The translations under genes were made by a program, and so were the position numbers. This document shows positions 25,301 to 35,001 of a stretch of DNA of 64,000 nt, in pieces. The notes beneath the pieces were generated by a model that worked only from the letters and a program-made list of their open reading frames with translations, was not told the DNA's origin and did not search any database. The stretch is from NCBI RefSeq assembly GCF_947623445.1, contig NC_135242.1, positions 4,526,001-4,590,000 of the forward strand. The letters are read 5' to 3'. Each line of letters opens with the position of its first letter. Position 1 is the first letter of the stretch. Origin of the DNA: Clavelina lepadiformis (lineage: Eukaryota; Chordata; Ascidiacea; Aplousobranchia; Clavelinidae).

Positions 25301-27529
25301 GGCGTGAGCTCGTTGCTGGATGTAAAATATTTAATTGTTGGAGATGATCCACAAAAATATCATGACTCTATAACAGACAAGTGCAACCTTTTTTACTGGT
25401 GGGCCATGTTTAAAATTTTGTACAGGCCATAAGAATTTTTATTAGTTTGAAATCATTTCTATTACAATTATAAATCTTGTGAAAGGATTTGATGCAAATC
25501 AATGTAATTTCATTGAACATAAACTTGTTGATGTAATTAGAAAGTTTTCAAACTATTTTCACTACACATGATACATTTAAATAAACAGCTGAGTAAATTT
25601 ACACAAAAGTTAACTGAATTAAATTTAATTAAAGCATTTTATTAAATGTTTTATTTTAATAAACAATTTATAACTATTGTTGTTTTTAAAATTGTTGTAA
25701 AGGATGAATAAAATGACATTATATGGATGTTTGCACTGAAGCACAATAGCCACAAGTTGCACATGTCTGTAGTACAAAGTCAACATCAGTGAAAGAGAAT
25801 ATATCTAGTAAAGGTCAGTAACATATTACACAACATATGCAATACTAGCATGAAATATTTTGATATAATGTTTGCTACATGATGTTGAATCTAAGAGAGG
25901 GCTGTGTTCTGATGCAATTCCGCTTCGTGGAAATTCAATAAGACCTCCCTTTATTATACTAGCATTCTCTGGAATTGATTCAGGTGTTGGAGGGTCGCTA
26001 CCCTAAAATTTAAGAAGACAATCAAAATGTTAATAATGGCATTAAAATACTTATCTAAAAATTGTAGTGGTTGAGGTGCAACCTGTTGTTTAGAAATACG
26101 TGCTAAAAACGACTCTTCTATGGAATAAATTAGAGATAATTTAGATACAGTAGATAATGTAACAATATACTGTGATCCAACTTTTCATAATGCAACTAGT
26201 AATTTGCCTGAAGCGCCCGATTGGTGCAAATTTATTAACGACCTGTCAAAAACACCGGGGGAAAAAATAAGGGGGAAGTGCCACAAGCTTACAATAAATC
26301 ACCATCTATGGGCTTTCAGTTATTAACCACTCAGCAACATTGGGGAACTGCATAGTCTTGAACAATCGCAAACATATCATACAGCAAGCACACAATCTCT
26401 TACATAACAATGAAACATTTGTGGAAAGACTGTGCCTGAAATATTAAAATTTTCTACCAATAATTTATTGCAAAAAATGGTAGGAGTTTTAAAAACGTTG
26501 GCAACTCATTTAGTAGCAGGGTCAATCAAGAATCCCAGTGTTAGTGATAGAACATCGAATAATGCAATATACCAGACAAAGGGAATGCACAAACATGTTA
26601 ACCTCACCTCATCCATAAGTTCTTTTTTCTCATGTCTTTTGCAAGCATTAGCAATAGACAAACATTCCACCATAAATGTAGTAGTGATGTAGCTATACAA
26701 AGAACCAGAAATATTATCTTATCATCATATTAACTGGTATACATGATTCTTTGAAAAACACTAAAATTCATAATAAATTGTGTTGTTGTGCTGTTATCAG
26801 CCTACAAAATATCTGCAGTCACAATACAATAACTTATTGTGAGTTACATCACGCCGGACGGAAGCGTGTAGTGACCAAATGTTTTTTGTAGTGGCTGCCA
26901 GAGCCTTGAACTATCTACCACAAGATGTGTGTGATGCAGAAAACCTGAACCTATCTAAAAATTACTATAAATGCATTTTTTCTGTTGTACTTTTGTGTTT
27001 TAAATGTTAATTTTACTGTAACACTTTCCAGTTTTAGTCTTTTATATTTTGTTTGTTACTTGTAGTTTTTATCTGTTGACTGCAAAGCGCCTTTGTGCAA
27101 TTTTGTTTTATCTCAAAATTACTGCATACTACCTGAAAATTTTTAGCACACAATCACCTTATTATTCCCAGGAAGATAAGAAGCACAATACTAACCAGCC
27201 ATCCTGCGGCAGCCATCGCTCTTGGAAGAGTAAGAGCTCCTGTTCCCACAATCAAATTGAAAACGTAAATCACACCCACCTGAAATCAAATTAATTAATG
27301 CTGGCTATACCTGTGGCTTTGGTTAGACCAGAAAAAAAAACAAATATACACCAGTTTTATAAATTTTACACTAGTTCCAATCAATAGGTTCTGTGTGGAC
27401 ATTTTCCTGCAGTGTTTACAAGTTATTGTGATATAGATATCTACGAAAGTAATATAAACCACACTTGTTTTTAAATACATGAAAAGGGTTAAAAAAAGCA
27501 AAAAGGAAACTTACTGTTGGCGAATACAT
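22333..27529 (-). CDS. TMEM104: TMEM104, multi-pass transporter-like membrane protein
   Basis: Eleven exons join on minus: 27515-27529, 27158-27279, 26608-26692, 25879-26002, 25217-25315, 25000-25099, 24741-24852, 24541-24634, 23515-23816, 22947-23063 and 22333-22686. Phases agree and give 507 aa, close to the human 496 aa. The protein follows vertebrate TMEM104 nearly block by block: VYVFN-like NLIVGTGALTLPRAMAAAG, VEMGEMADMFFNK, YLYGDLAIYAAAVP, LGPFTYFSVQKTKYLQI, GVSVYSFMCQHSLPSL, FLGLFPVFTLSTNFPIIAV, GVQYVIPAFLVL and NEHRSPF. The family belongs to the amino-acid/auxin permease-like superfamily with about 10-11 membrane spans; its substrate is not settled. The first exon codes only MYSPT, with a stop upstream in frame. 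Introns carry a hAT MITE (23916-24430) and a SINE (23165-23470). Confidence 0.92.
23165..23470 (+). mobile_element. tRNA-derived SINE, fullest copy
   Basis: It lies in a TMEM104 intron. The head 'tcagctcagtggtggagcga' resembles a Pol III A box, with a B-box-like region near 23230-23245. The body has 'taatgcccttgagcaaagca', and the tail has 'cttgcacaaagaccagctcgg' and 'cctcagtccaaggataaac'. It is about 300 bp long and is the best copy in the window. Confidence 0.65.
23916..24430. mobile_element. hAT non-autonomous element (family A), 515 bp
   Basis: It begins 'caggagtggccagacctg' and ends 'cagtttggccacccctg', i.e. hAT-type inverted ends. It is flanked by a perfect 8-bp target duplication, cactagag, at 23908-23915 and 24431-24438. 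The right half (from about 24080) is closely similar to 50575-50830, the end of a transposase-bearing fragment, which suggests the mobilising family. It has no coding capacity and sits in a TMEM104 intron. Confidence 0.85.
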
Positions 27530-27704
27530 GATGATTGCTTCAGTTTTTTTAAGTTAACTTATGTCATCAAACAGTCATAAGTGTTGATATTTACATAAAT
27601 TTTAAAAGAGCCACATACTAAAAGTGTAAAAGCTATTTTATCCGATAGACATATCATTAAAAGCCTAAAACACAACTTTGATTTATGAAAAACCTAAAAA
27701 ATTT

Positions 27705-27832
27705 TAGGGTCTAGTGCAGAAGTGCACAACCAGATGACGTCACAATTTCAGTAGCTGGGATCCATACCGGTCTAGCCTAGTATGCAAAGGCATTTTGTGG
27801 TTGTCCACTTCTGCACTAGGCCTAGACCCTAA
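27705..27832. mobile_element. Short palindromic MITE ('tagggtctag' family)
   Basis: The ends are inverted: 'ttagggtctagtgcagaagt' on the left and its near complement through 'ctgcactaggcctagaccct' on the right, about 128 bp. The core contains 'gatgacgtcacaattt'. Related copies lie at about 29881-29955, 52853-52910 and 53843-53935. It is upstream of the TMEM104 start. Duplication at the ends is unclear because of flanking A/T runs. Confidence 0.6.
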
Positions 27833-28310
27833 TTTTTTCTCAATTGCTGGGTTAGTGATGACTGATGACGATAACTACTGACCACATTTGCATTTCCTGT
27901 AAGACTAGTTATAGCCTATATCTCCCGCTGTGCTCTAGCCTAGCCCATTTCCTGTAGCTTATCTGTCTTACAGTTTTATCAAGGTATATTTTTTTAGACA
28001 AGGGGTCTACAGTACTCTGCTTTTGCACTCCCGTTTCAGAATAGAGTATTGAGAAAGTATTACGTCATCATTTCTTTTCTATTACCTTAAGTTATGACAA
28101 GGACGCTGAAAATGACGGTAATGTCAATGGCGTGATCAACCTGATCATGTAGGCCTATAACATTTACGTACGCGTAAATGTTATTTTCAATTGGTTTCTT
28201 CCCAGTTTAAGAAATTGTATGTTTCTACTTTCCTGGTTTATTTTGGAACGTTTTGTTTCCTGTTTATTCAATAAAATTACATCATTTCAAACCTGTTTTG
28301 GTAGGGTGGT

Positions 28311-28605
28311 CGGACGATTCAACCCACGGACGATTCAACCCCGGACGATTCAACCCACGGACGATTCAACCCAGGACCATTCAACCCAGGACGATTCAAC
28401 CCACGGACGGTTCAACCCGCGGACGATTCAACCCACGGACGATTCAACCCGCGGACCATTCAACCCGCGGACGATTCAACCCACGGACGATTCAACCCCG
28501 GACGATTCAACCCCGGACGATTCAACCCGCGGACGATTCAACCCACGGACGATTCAACCCCGGACGATTCAACCCAGGACGATTCAACCCACGGGCGATT
28601 TAACC
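28311..28605 (+). repeat. Left minisatellite arm of foldback element 1
   Basis: There are about 18 units, 14-16 bp each, variants of 'cggacgattcaaccca'. The variable positions are mostly the one or two bases after CCC (ac, gc, c, ag). Confidence 0.9.
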
Positions 28606-29333
28606 CATTTACAAAAACGTCAACGGCTCGGTGCTCAAAACGCAGCAGTTGTTAATTTGGACCAACCACGAAGGAAATACACGCACCTGGCTCACAGACT
28701 TTCGGCAAAGGTTTGCACTTATGCAAATGAGCCAGATAAATTGATGTATCTGCGTGCAATCGCTCATATGTGCTAATTAATTACCGTTTGTAGTACCCTT
28801 TTCAGCTTTGTGTTTTATACGTGCTGTGTTTGTGTTCAGGTTCATGTTCTTAAGCTTGCCTGTAAATAAAACAACTTTCTTTCTAATTAATCGATGTATA
28901 AACAGGTGTCTATAAAAATATCTGTAATTTGTGTACATGCAAAAAAATAAATACACACATTTACGTACGTGGGTCGAAAGCATTTTGTCTTTTCAAAAAC
29001 TTCAAAAATGTTAACTTAATGCTAAAAGGAGAACATTTTATATAATAACCGATCAACACGGGTAAATACAAAAAATAATAGCAGGCGTAGACAGAAATGT
29101 ACGCAAAATACTGTATAGGGCAAAATAACAATATTCAAGGTTTTACTGGAAAGCAGAAAACAATAAGTGTTTTGATGTAGCCTACAACCAATGCTAACAA
29201 GAAGTGGTAAAAGAAAAAAAAGGAAACACAAAAAGCTTTATATTAGCTTAGGCCTATATATTAGCTTTATTTAGCTTACATAATATTGGCTACAAAGTAA
29301 CTTGGTGATAACCTAAGCCAATAGTACGTGAAA

Positions 29334-29726
29334 GGTCCGTGGGTTGAATCGTCCTAGGTTGAATCGTCCTGGGTTGAATCGTCCGTGGGTTGAATCGTCC
29401 GCGGGTTGAATAGTCCGGGGTTGAATCGTCCTGGGTTGAATCGTCCGTGGGTTGAATCGTCCGCGGGTTGAATAGTCCGGGGTTGAATCGTCCTGGGTTG
29501 AATCGTCCGTGGGTTGAATCGTCCGCGGGTTGAATCGTCCGCGGGTTGAAAGGTCCGTGAGTTGAATCGTCCGCGGGTTGAATCGTCCGCGCGTTGAATG
29601 GTCCGTGGGTTGAATCGTCCGCGGGTTGAACCGTCCATGGGTTGAATCGTCCTGGGTTGAATCGTCCTGGGTTGAATCGTCCGTGGGTTGAATCGTCCGG
29701 GGTTGAATCGTCCGTGGGTTGAATCG
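29334..29726 (-). repeat. Right minisatellite arm of foldback element 1
   Basis: About 25 units of 'gggttgaatcgtccgt' and variants, in inverted orientation to the left arm. The arms differ in unit number and variant order, so they are not a simple recent copy of each other. A three-unit block around 29413-29520 is itself repeated. Confidence 0.9.
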
Positions 29727-29769
29727 ACCTGGAACCGTTTTGGTAGTACTGTGCAGTATATTATTTATG

Positions 29770-29880
29770 GTTATTACTTATGGTTATGGGGCTACTGGGT
29801 ATTGAAAACGCAACCTGAGCAGCATTTACTACGAGGCTAACGTTCGAACCACTCCACTACCGAGCCGACAAGTATACAAG
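29770..29880 (-). mobile_element. SINE head fragment, reverse orientation
   Basis: 'gctactgggtattgaaaacg' and 'cgttcgaaccactccactac' followed by 'cgagccgaca' parallel the minus-oriented copy at 52140-52225. The B-box-like GTTCGAA is visible on the minus strand. It abuts the foldback element and a short piece of the 'tagggtctag' MITE family (29881-29955). Confidence 0.55.
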
Positions 29881-29955
29881 TCTAGTCTAGGATCTAATAT
29901 AGCATCCTGTGGTCTAGGCGTCCTGCGGTTGTGCACTTGTATGATAGAACCCCTC
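29881..29955. mobile_element. Fragment of 'tagggtctag' MITE family
   Basis: 'gcatcctgtggtctagg' and 'gcggttgtgcacttgtatga' match the right half of the copy at 53843-53935. Confidence 0.5.
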
Positions 29956-30051
29956 CAACCTACACAGAGTTGGTAGTTGGTAGTACATAGATCTCAGAAA
30001 TAGAAACGGAACACTGCCAGTGTCACACTGGCATGTAAAATCAATCAATAA

Positions 30052-31669
30052 CACTGGTCAACAATTTTTCAAAACTTTTTTGCTTCCGATAAGAAAACAA
30101 TTGATTCTTATGCATTTTTGGACGCTGAATCCAAAAATGTCGGTTAAAATTGCTGATTAGCTCTAGTTTAAAAGATAAAAACTTTTTTCATTTTTGTATG
30201 TTGATCTAAGTTACATATGGCAAGCCTTGGTGCACTTTATTGAACACAACAGTAACAATCTACAAACAGTGTAATAATTGCATGCGTTTATATTTCAGCA
30301 TAGCATATGCAACAAATAACTGCCACTTTTCAAATATAAATTTCTAATCTATTTTATCTGTTCTTCTCCTTTTGGCCTGTCGCTTGAATACGGTTAATGG
30401 AGCATCCCTAGATATCATCCAGCAAAAGTCAGCAAGCATTGATTGATTCTGTTTTCCCTGGTACCTCTTTTCCATTGTAGATATGCATTGGTGAAATCGC
30501 TCACCATGCTCATCACTAACGTCTCCACAGTTTGGTGGAAAAAATCCAGGTGCGAGTCCAAAAAGTGTATCTTCAGTGACATATTGCACTTCATGCATCT
30601 GTATGCTTTAATGAGATTGGACACCAATTCCGTGTAGTTGTCAGCTCTTTTGTTCCCCAAGAATTTTGTGGCCAGCAACTTAAACGCTTCCCATGCAATT
30701 TTCTCTTTGCCAAATGACACTTGATCAAATTCACCGTCTTCGAAGGTGATGATTCTGCCAGAAGATTCCATAGCTGAAGTCTAGAGCCCAAAAGTTCTGA
30801 TTTAACTTTAGGTAGTTCCAAATCCCGGATAAGATCGTGCAATTCATTTTGAGTTATAAGGTGTGGTTCTTTGGAAGATAATGTTTCAACGTAACGTGAA
30901 CTCTTTAGGTGCCTCAGGAACAGGAAGTAATTCTCCATGCGGTACGGGACGAATTGCTGATGGAATATTTGTGTATTGAATACTCTGCTTCTTCTTTCTT
31001 GACAAACCTTTACAAACCGGGGGGATCATGCAAAAGTAGCAATCGCTAATGTGGTCAGTAGGTTCTCTCCAAACCATTGGAACAGCAAAGGGCATACATT
31101 TTCTTTTTCCGTTTAGCCATTGCCGAAGATTTGCACCACAGGAGTTACAGCATATGTGGGAGGCCAAACTCTTGTCCTGATCACCAACTTTGCATCCAAA
31201 ATACAAGTTGAATACAAGGTTTGCTTTCCTGACCACAGCCGTTATACTTCGTTTTTGTGAAGAAAAAGTTATTTCACCACAAATGTAGCAGAAATTGTCT
31301 GCATTTTTTATGCATTTACGAGGCATCTGCAGAAAAAGCAGTCAAGACTAAACACATGAAGTTTTTACAAAATAAGCAAGCAAACAACCCAACTCAAACA
31401 TATGTCAAAATAAAAATAATATGAATAGAAACGTCATTTACCTTCCAACAAATATATTAAGTGCCCAACTCTATCTGGCAGATGCAAGCTACAACAGATA
31501 AACGCACACTTCTTTCCGCGTCAGCAAGTAAAGCACATTTTGGCATGGTGTCATATCTCAAAAACTAGAACTAATCAACAAATTTAAAGTTGATATTCGT
31601 GATCAGCGACCCCGAATTAGCCAAGATTGACCTCATTTATTTCAGAAGCAAATTGGCTGTTGACCAGTG
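30052..31669 (-). mobile_element. CACTG-ended DNA transposon, internally deleted
   Basis: The ends are inverted: cactggtcaaca at 30052 and tgttgaccagtg ending at 31669. The flanks repeat taa (30049-30051 and 31670-31672). CACTG termini with a 3-bp duplication fit the CACTA/EnSpm superfamily. The 1.6-kb interior carries a minus-strand coding remnant described separately. The superfamily call rests on the termini and duplication only. Confidence 0.65.
30347..31326 (-). pseudogene. Remnant of a transposon-borne cysteine-rich protein
   Basis: The ATG at 31324-31326 opens a stretch beginning MPRKCIKNADNFCYICGEIT, followed by HICCNSCGANLRQWLNGKRK and PMVWREPTDHISDCYFCM, a paired-cysteine treble-clef-like module. 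After a frame shift come VKSELLGSRLQLWNLLAES and, after a second shift, FLGNKRADNYTELVSNLI, MSLKIHFLDSHLDFF and SDEHGERFHQ, ending near 30347. The same modules, in this order, are known from a large family of uncharacterised invertebrate proteins of about 600 residues. Here the central few hundred residues are missing. It is the internal gene of the CACTG-ended element and is not functional. What the family does is not known to me; a transposase role is inference. Confidence 0.6.
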
Positions 31670-31672
31670 TAA

Positions 31673-32233
31673 TTAATTGATCAACTAAATTCAAAAAAGT
31701 CTCGATTTGTTATGTGGAGGAAAACTATAAAGAGCGCGTTGCTTAGTGCTTTTGTTATTTATTTATAGTAGCCTATAGCGCACAAAAAGTTAAGTGCCAC
31801 GGCATAACTTTGATTAACTGTAAAATGCTGACCAGCACTTCACAGTAGCTTTTAAATTTTTCAGTTATTTTCGTAGCCTTTTACTTTCGAAGAAATACAA
31901 ATAAACAAACGAATAAAGATGAACCTACTATTTATTTAAGTGCAATGTGTGCTAAACTTCTAAGCATGAAATATTACGAAAGGAAATTTGCATCAAAACG
32001 TAATCGAAAATGAAATACATAGAGGCTATATAAGTTATATATATGTATATATATCACGACCGTTAAATTTAATACAGAAAAGACAAAAGGCAGTCTACAA
32101 AATGTACATTAGTATGAAAGAGTATTGTTGAATAAGTGATACTTGATTTTATTAGTAGTTGTTTATAAGTGCCACAAAAGTAATCGATATAACAACTCTC
32201 ATTTATTTTCTTCAATTGCTCTCCGTTTTAGAG
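31673..32233. other. Spacer between transposon and FBP, with AT microsatellite
   Basis: A TA-rich microsatellite lies at about 32028-32056. TTTATT at 32202-32207 is a minus-strand AATAAA 27 bases after the FBP stop. Nothing else was seen. Confidence 0.5.
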
Positions 32234-35001
32234 TTAGGATTTATTCCTATGTTTCTTAACCATTTCTAGGTATTCATCGACATCATCTGGTGAACCGAGG
32301 ATGACTGGCACAGTTTGATGAATCTCAGTTGGGACAATGTCCAAGATATCGCTATCGCCTGTAGTGGCTTTACCACCAGCCTGGTCCAAAATAAAGGCCA
32401 TTGGGGCTGCCTCATACAGCAAGCGTATCTGTGATTTTAAATGTAAAATAGATAACCTAAATTGAATTAAAAGAATTAAAACAGCATAAAAGGAGTTTTG
32501 TAAACGAACGACTTTTTATTAAGTGGTGCAGTCAACGTACATTCGTCATCATTTCTTACTAAGCTTATAAGAATTTTAAATGCAACATAACAAAGAACTT
32601 TATGGTTTGTCATTTCTTGAAATCTAGGCCTGCAAAACATTCAACTAGATTCACTTTAAGCACCTATGTTGTTTCACTTAAAACAGAATAGTTACAAAGT
32701 TTCTTGATGTGCTGCATTTATAATTAATTGGCATCGTAAAAAGGAAGGAAAAATCTTATTACCTTGCCATTGGGCTTCTTCGCGTGTCCTGGATAAGCAA
32801 ATATACCGCCATAAACCAACGTACGATGAACGTCAGCAACCATAGACCCAACATGCCTTGCGCTGTACGGAGCGGAACCGTCCTTTATGTAATAAAAAGC
32901 AGTAGGCCTATATTGGATTTTTTACAGCATTGCAACCATTGTATAATTATATTTTTGCAACCACTGCAAGTTATGATTATTTCTGAATTGGTTAACACTC
33001 TACTAACAGAAGCTGAACTTTTAAGAAATGGTATTTAAGCGGTATAGAAACACACCTTTGGAAACTTTTTCCTTTCAATATATTCAGTCATGGCCGGATC
33101 CCAGTATTTAGCATAACCCTCATTAAGACTGAAAATTTTCCCCTTCTTCTTTATTTTCATGTTTCGCTCGGTCAGAATAAATTCCCCAACATTCTGTAAC
33201 ATGAATAACTTGTATAACTTAAGTCGTACAAAAAAAGACAAAAAATGAATTTAAGCCGCCCACCGACATATAAGCCGCAACATGTGTTAAATGCAGGCCT
33301 GCTATTGAAAATAAAGCGGTGGCAGACGAAGTTTGTCACCCAAAATATGCAGTTCAGGCGTTTACCCGTTGTTCGAGGTTGGGTAGATAGAACAGGAGAA
33401 AGAAAAATGGGTAAATTTGGATTAGAAAATATATTTGCATATAAGAGTACAATGTTATTGTGTTAGCTTTAAGCTAGCGTGTAGACGCTGCATAGTAGCC
33501 CACGCCCTATATGTCAAAATAATTAAAAGTCATAAATATCTGGAGAAAATAATAAATTTAAGCTGCGGTTTATATATAAACCATTACAATGGAGAAAATA
33601 GGCACTTTTTCCAGTAACTGTTTAAGCACACGATATGTGAAGGAAAGCTCAAACTTACTGGATCCAACATAAAGGTGTCAACACTGGAACAGGTGGCAAG
33701 TACAATGACAGTGGCACTGCCGTACAAAGCGTAACCAGCAGCTACCATACTTCTGCCGCTTTGTAAGGCGTCCTTGTCTGACGGTGGTCCATCATGTTGC
33801 TATGTTGGGAGGTGGAAAAATTAGATTGTGTACAAAACGGAAGCTTACTTTTGTAGTGCTATTCTCTCGCACGTTACCTTTTTATATATCCCAAAAATAG
33901 TCCCGATTGAAGCGAGACAATCGATGTTAGACGATCCGTCAAGTGGGTCAAAGGTGACAATGTATTTGCCCTTAAAAATATTTTGGAATCTTAGAAGTTC
34001 TTAAAATATCTGAACGCGCTACAACGAAATAACTTGTTTCAAATTTTTTCCAGAAATCACTTTTTACAACGAATTAGAAGTGAATAAAGCATTAAGCCTA
34101 CCTCGCAACCCATGTACCACAAATTTGTATTTACTCTATATGCTACTTACTGTTCTAAAAACCAAATTCTTTATACCTGTTGGCAAGTATCAACTTCAAC
34201 TGTTTTTTCATCCTCTTCAGAAACCATAAGACAGGTAGTAAACGAGTGCTTCAATATATTGACGAACAAGGTGTTAGATAAAACGTCCAATTTCTTTTGT
34301 TCATCCCCGGTTGTATTCGATGAGCCAGTAACACCGTATCTTTGAAAGACAATGCAACATGTATAATTTTATAATTAGCCTAAGCGTGCTAACTAACTTG
34401 TGGGTTGAAATAAATGATGTTCTTCTCGTTTACGACTTCTTTAATTCAGCCAAAGTTTTGGTGATCTAGATATGGGTGAGTTCATTAAGGCAGATATACC
34501 GTAACAAATTTCCTCTATTATTACTGATTTTATGCCTGGTGACAAACATATGCTAACCACTAATCATTGCTTTTTTAATTCACGCACATTTTCAAGCCGT
34601 TGGGCTTTGCTGACTTTTCCCATTTGTTGTTTGTTTATGAAGTGATTAATTATGTCATCACGCTTTTACGGTCAACATTTTATTTTCCGTTCTCCAACAA
34701 ACACAAACAAAAAACGATGCGATATACAGAGCTAGTGTTCTCGAGAAAACATAAGCTACGGTATTATTTATGTAAAATCACACAACCATTCTTAAATTGG
34801 ACGTTAGCGTAACACTTACAAGTTGATCAGCCCGGCTCTTCTTACGTTGGTACCAATCGCCTTAACCGCCGTACAAATTGCATTCAAAAGCTGGGTCAGC
34901 TCGCCGGTCGCTTCCTTAATTTGCCTTCCCCTTTCTGTGACGTATCTCGTCAGCGTAATCATGTCTGCATCCAATTTGTTTATTTTGCTTTCATTTGCCA
35001 T
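32234..35001 (-). CDS. FBP1: Fructose-1,6-bisphosphatase
   Basis: Seven exons on minus: 34820-35001, 34177-34339, 33878-33970, 33659-33799, 33056-33193, 32763-32882 and 32234-32428. Phases agree and give 343 aa (human FBP1 is 338). The enzyme removes the 1-phosphate of fructose 1,6-bisphosphate in gluconeogenesis in the cytosol. Visible marks are [14 protein letters not shown] at the N-terminus, VSEEDE, the metal/substrate motif [19 protein letters not shown], the [10 protein letters not shown] block, the [17 protein letters not shown] sugar-phosphate loop, and [17 protein letters not shown] near the C-terminus. All metal-binding acids expected in DPLDGSSN are present. The ATG is at 34999-35001. 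A poly(A) signal is at 32202-32207. The animal FBP1/FBP2 split cannot be decided here. Confidence 0.95.

Larger units (their letters stand above)
28305..29736. mobile_element. Foldback element 1: inverted arms of 15-16-bp tandem repeats, 10-bp TSD
   Basis: The left arm (about 28311-28605) is some 18 tandem units of 'acggacgattcaaccc'-like sequence. The right arm (about 29334-29726) is some 25 units of the reverse complement. Between them lie about 730 bp of non-repeated AT-rich DNA with no recognised gene. The element is bounded by an exact 10-bp direct repeat, gttttggtag, at 28295-28304 and 29737-29746, and the outermost bases of both ends read GGT inward. Foldback transposons of insects have this architecture, and 9-10-bp duplications point to the MULE-like group. 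The repeat arms are stop-free in several frames, which creates false open frames. It has no transposase. Confidence 0.8.

Noticed and set aside
28219-28776. Open frames of 185 and 116 aa (and a minus one at 29354-29638) across the repeat arrays
   Set aside because: They are made of the stop-free 15-16-bp repeat in all frames (RFNPRTIQP). They are artefacts of the foldback arms, not genes.
28311-29726. CRISPR-like array
   Set aside because: Units are contiguous, degenerate and without unique spacers, and the two arrays are inverted around a centre in an animal genome.
32028-32060. Possible functional TA-rich element
   Set aside because: It looks like an ordinary TA microsatellite in the 3' flank of FBP.
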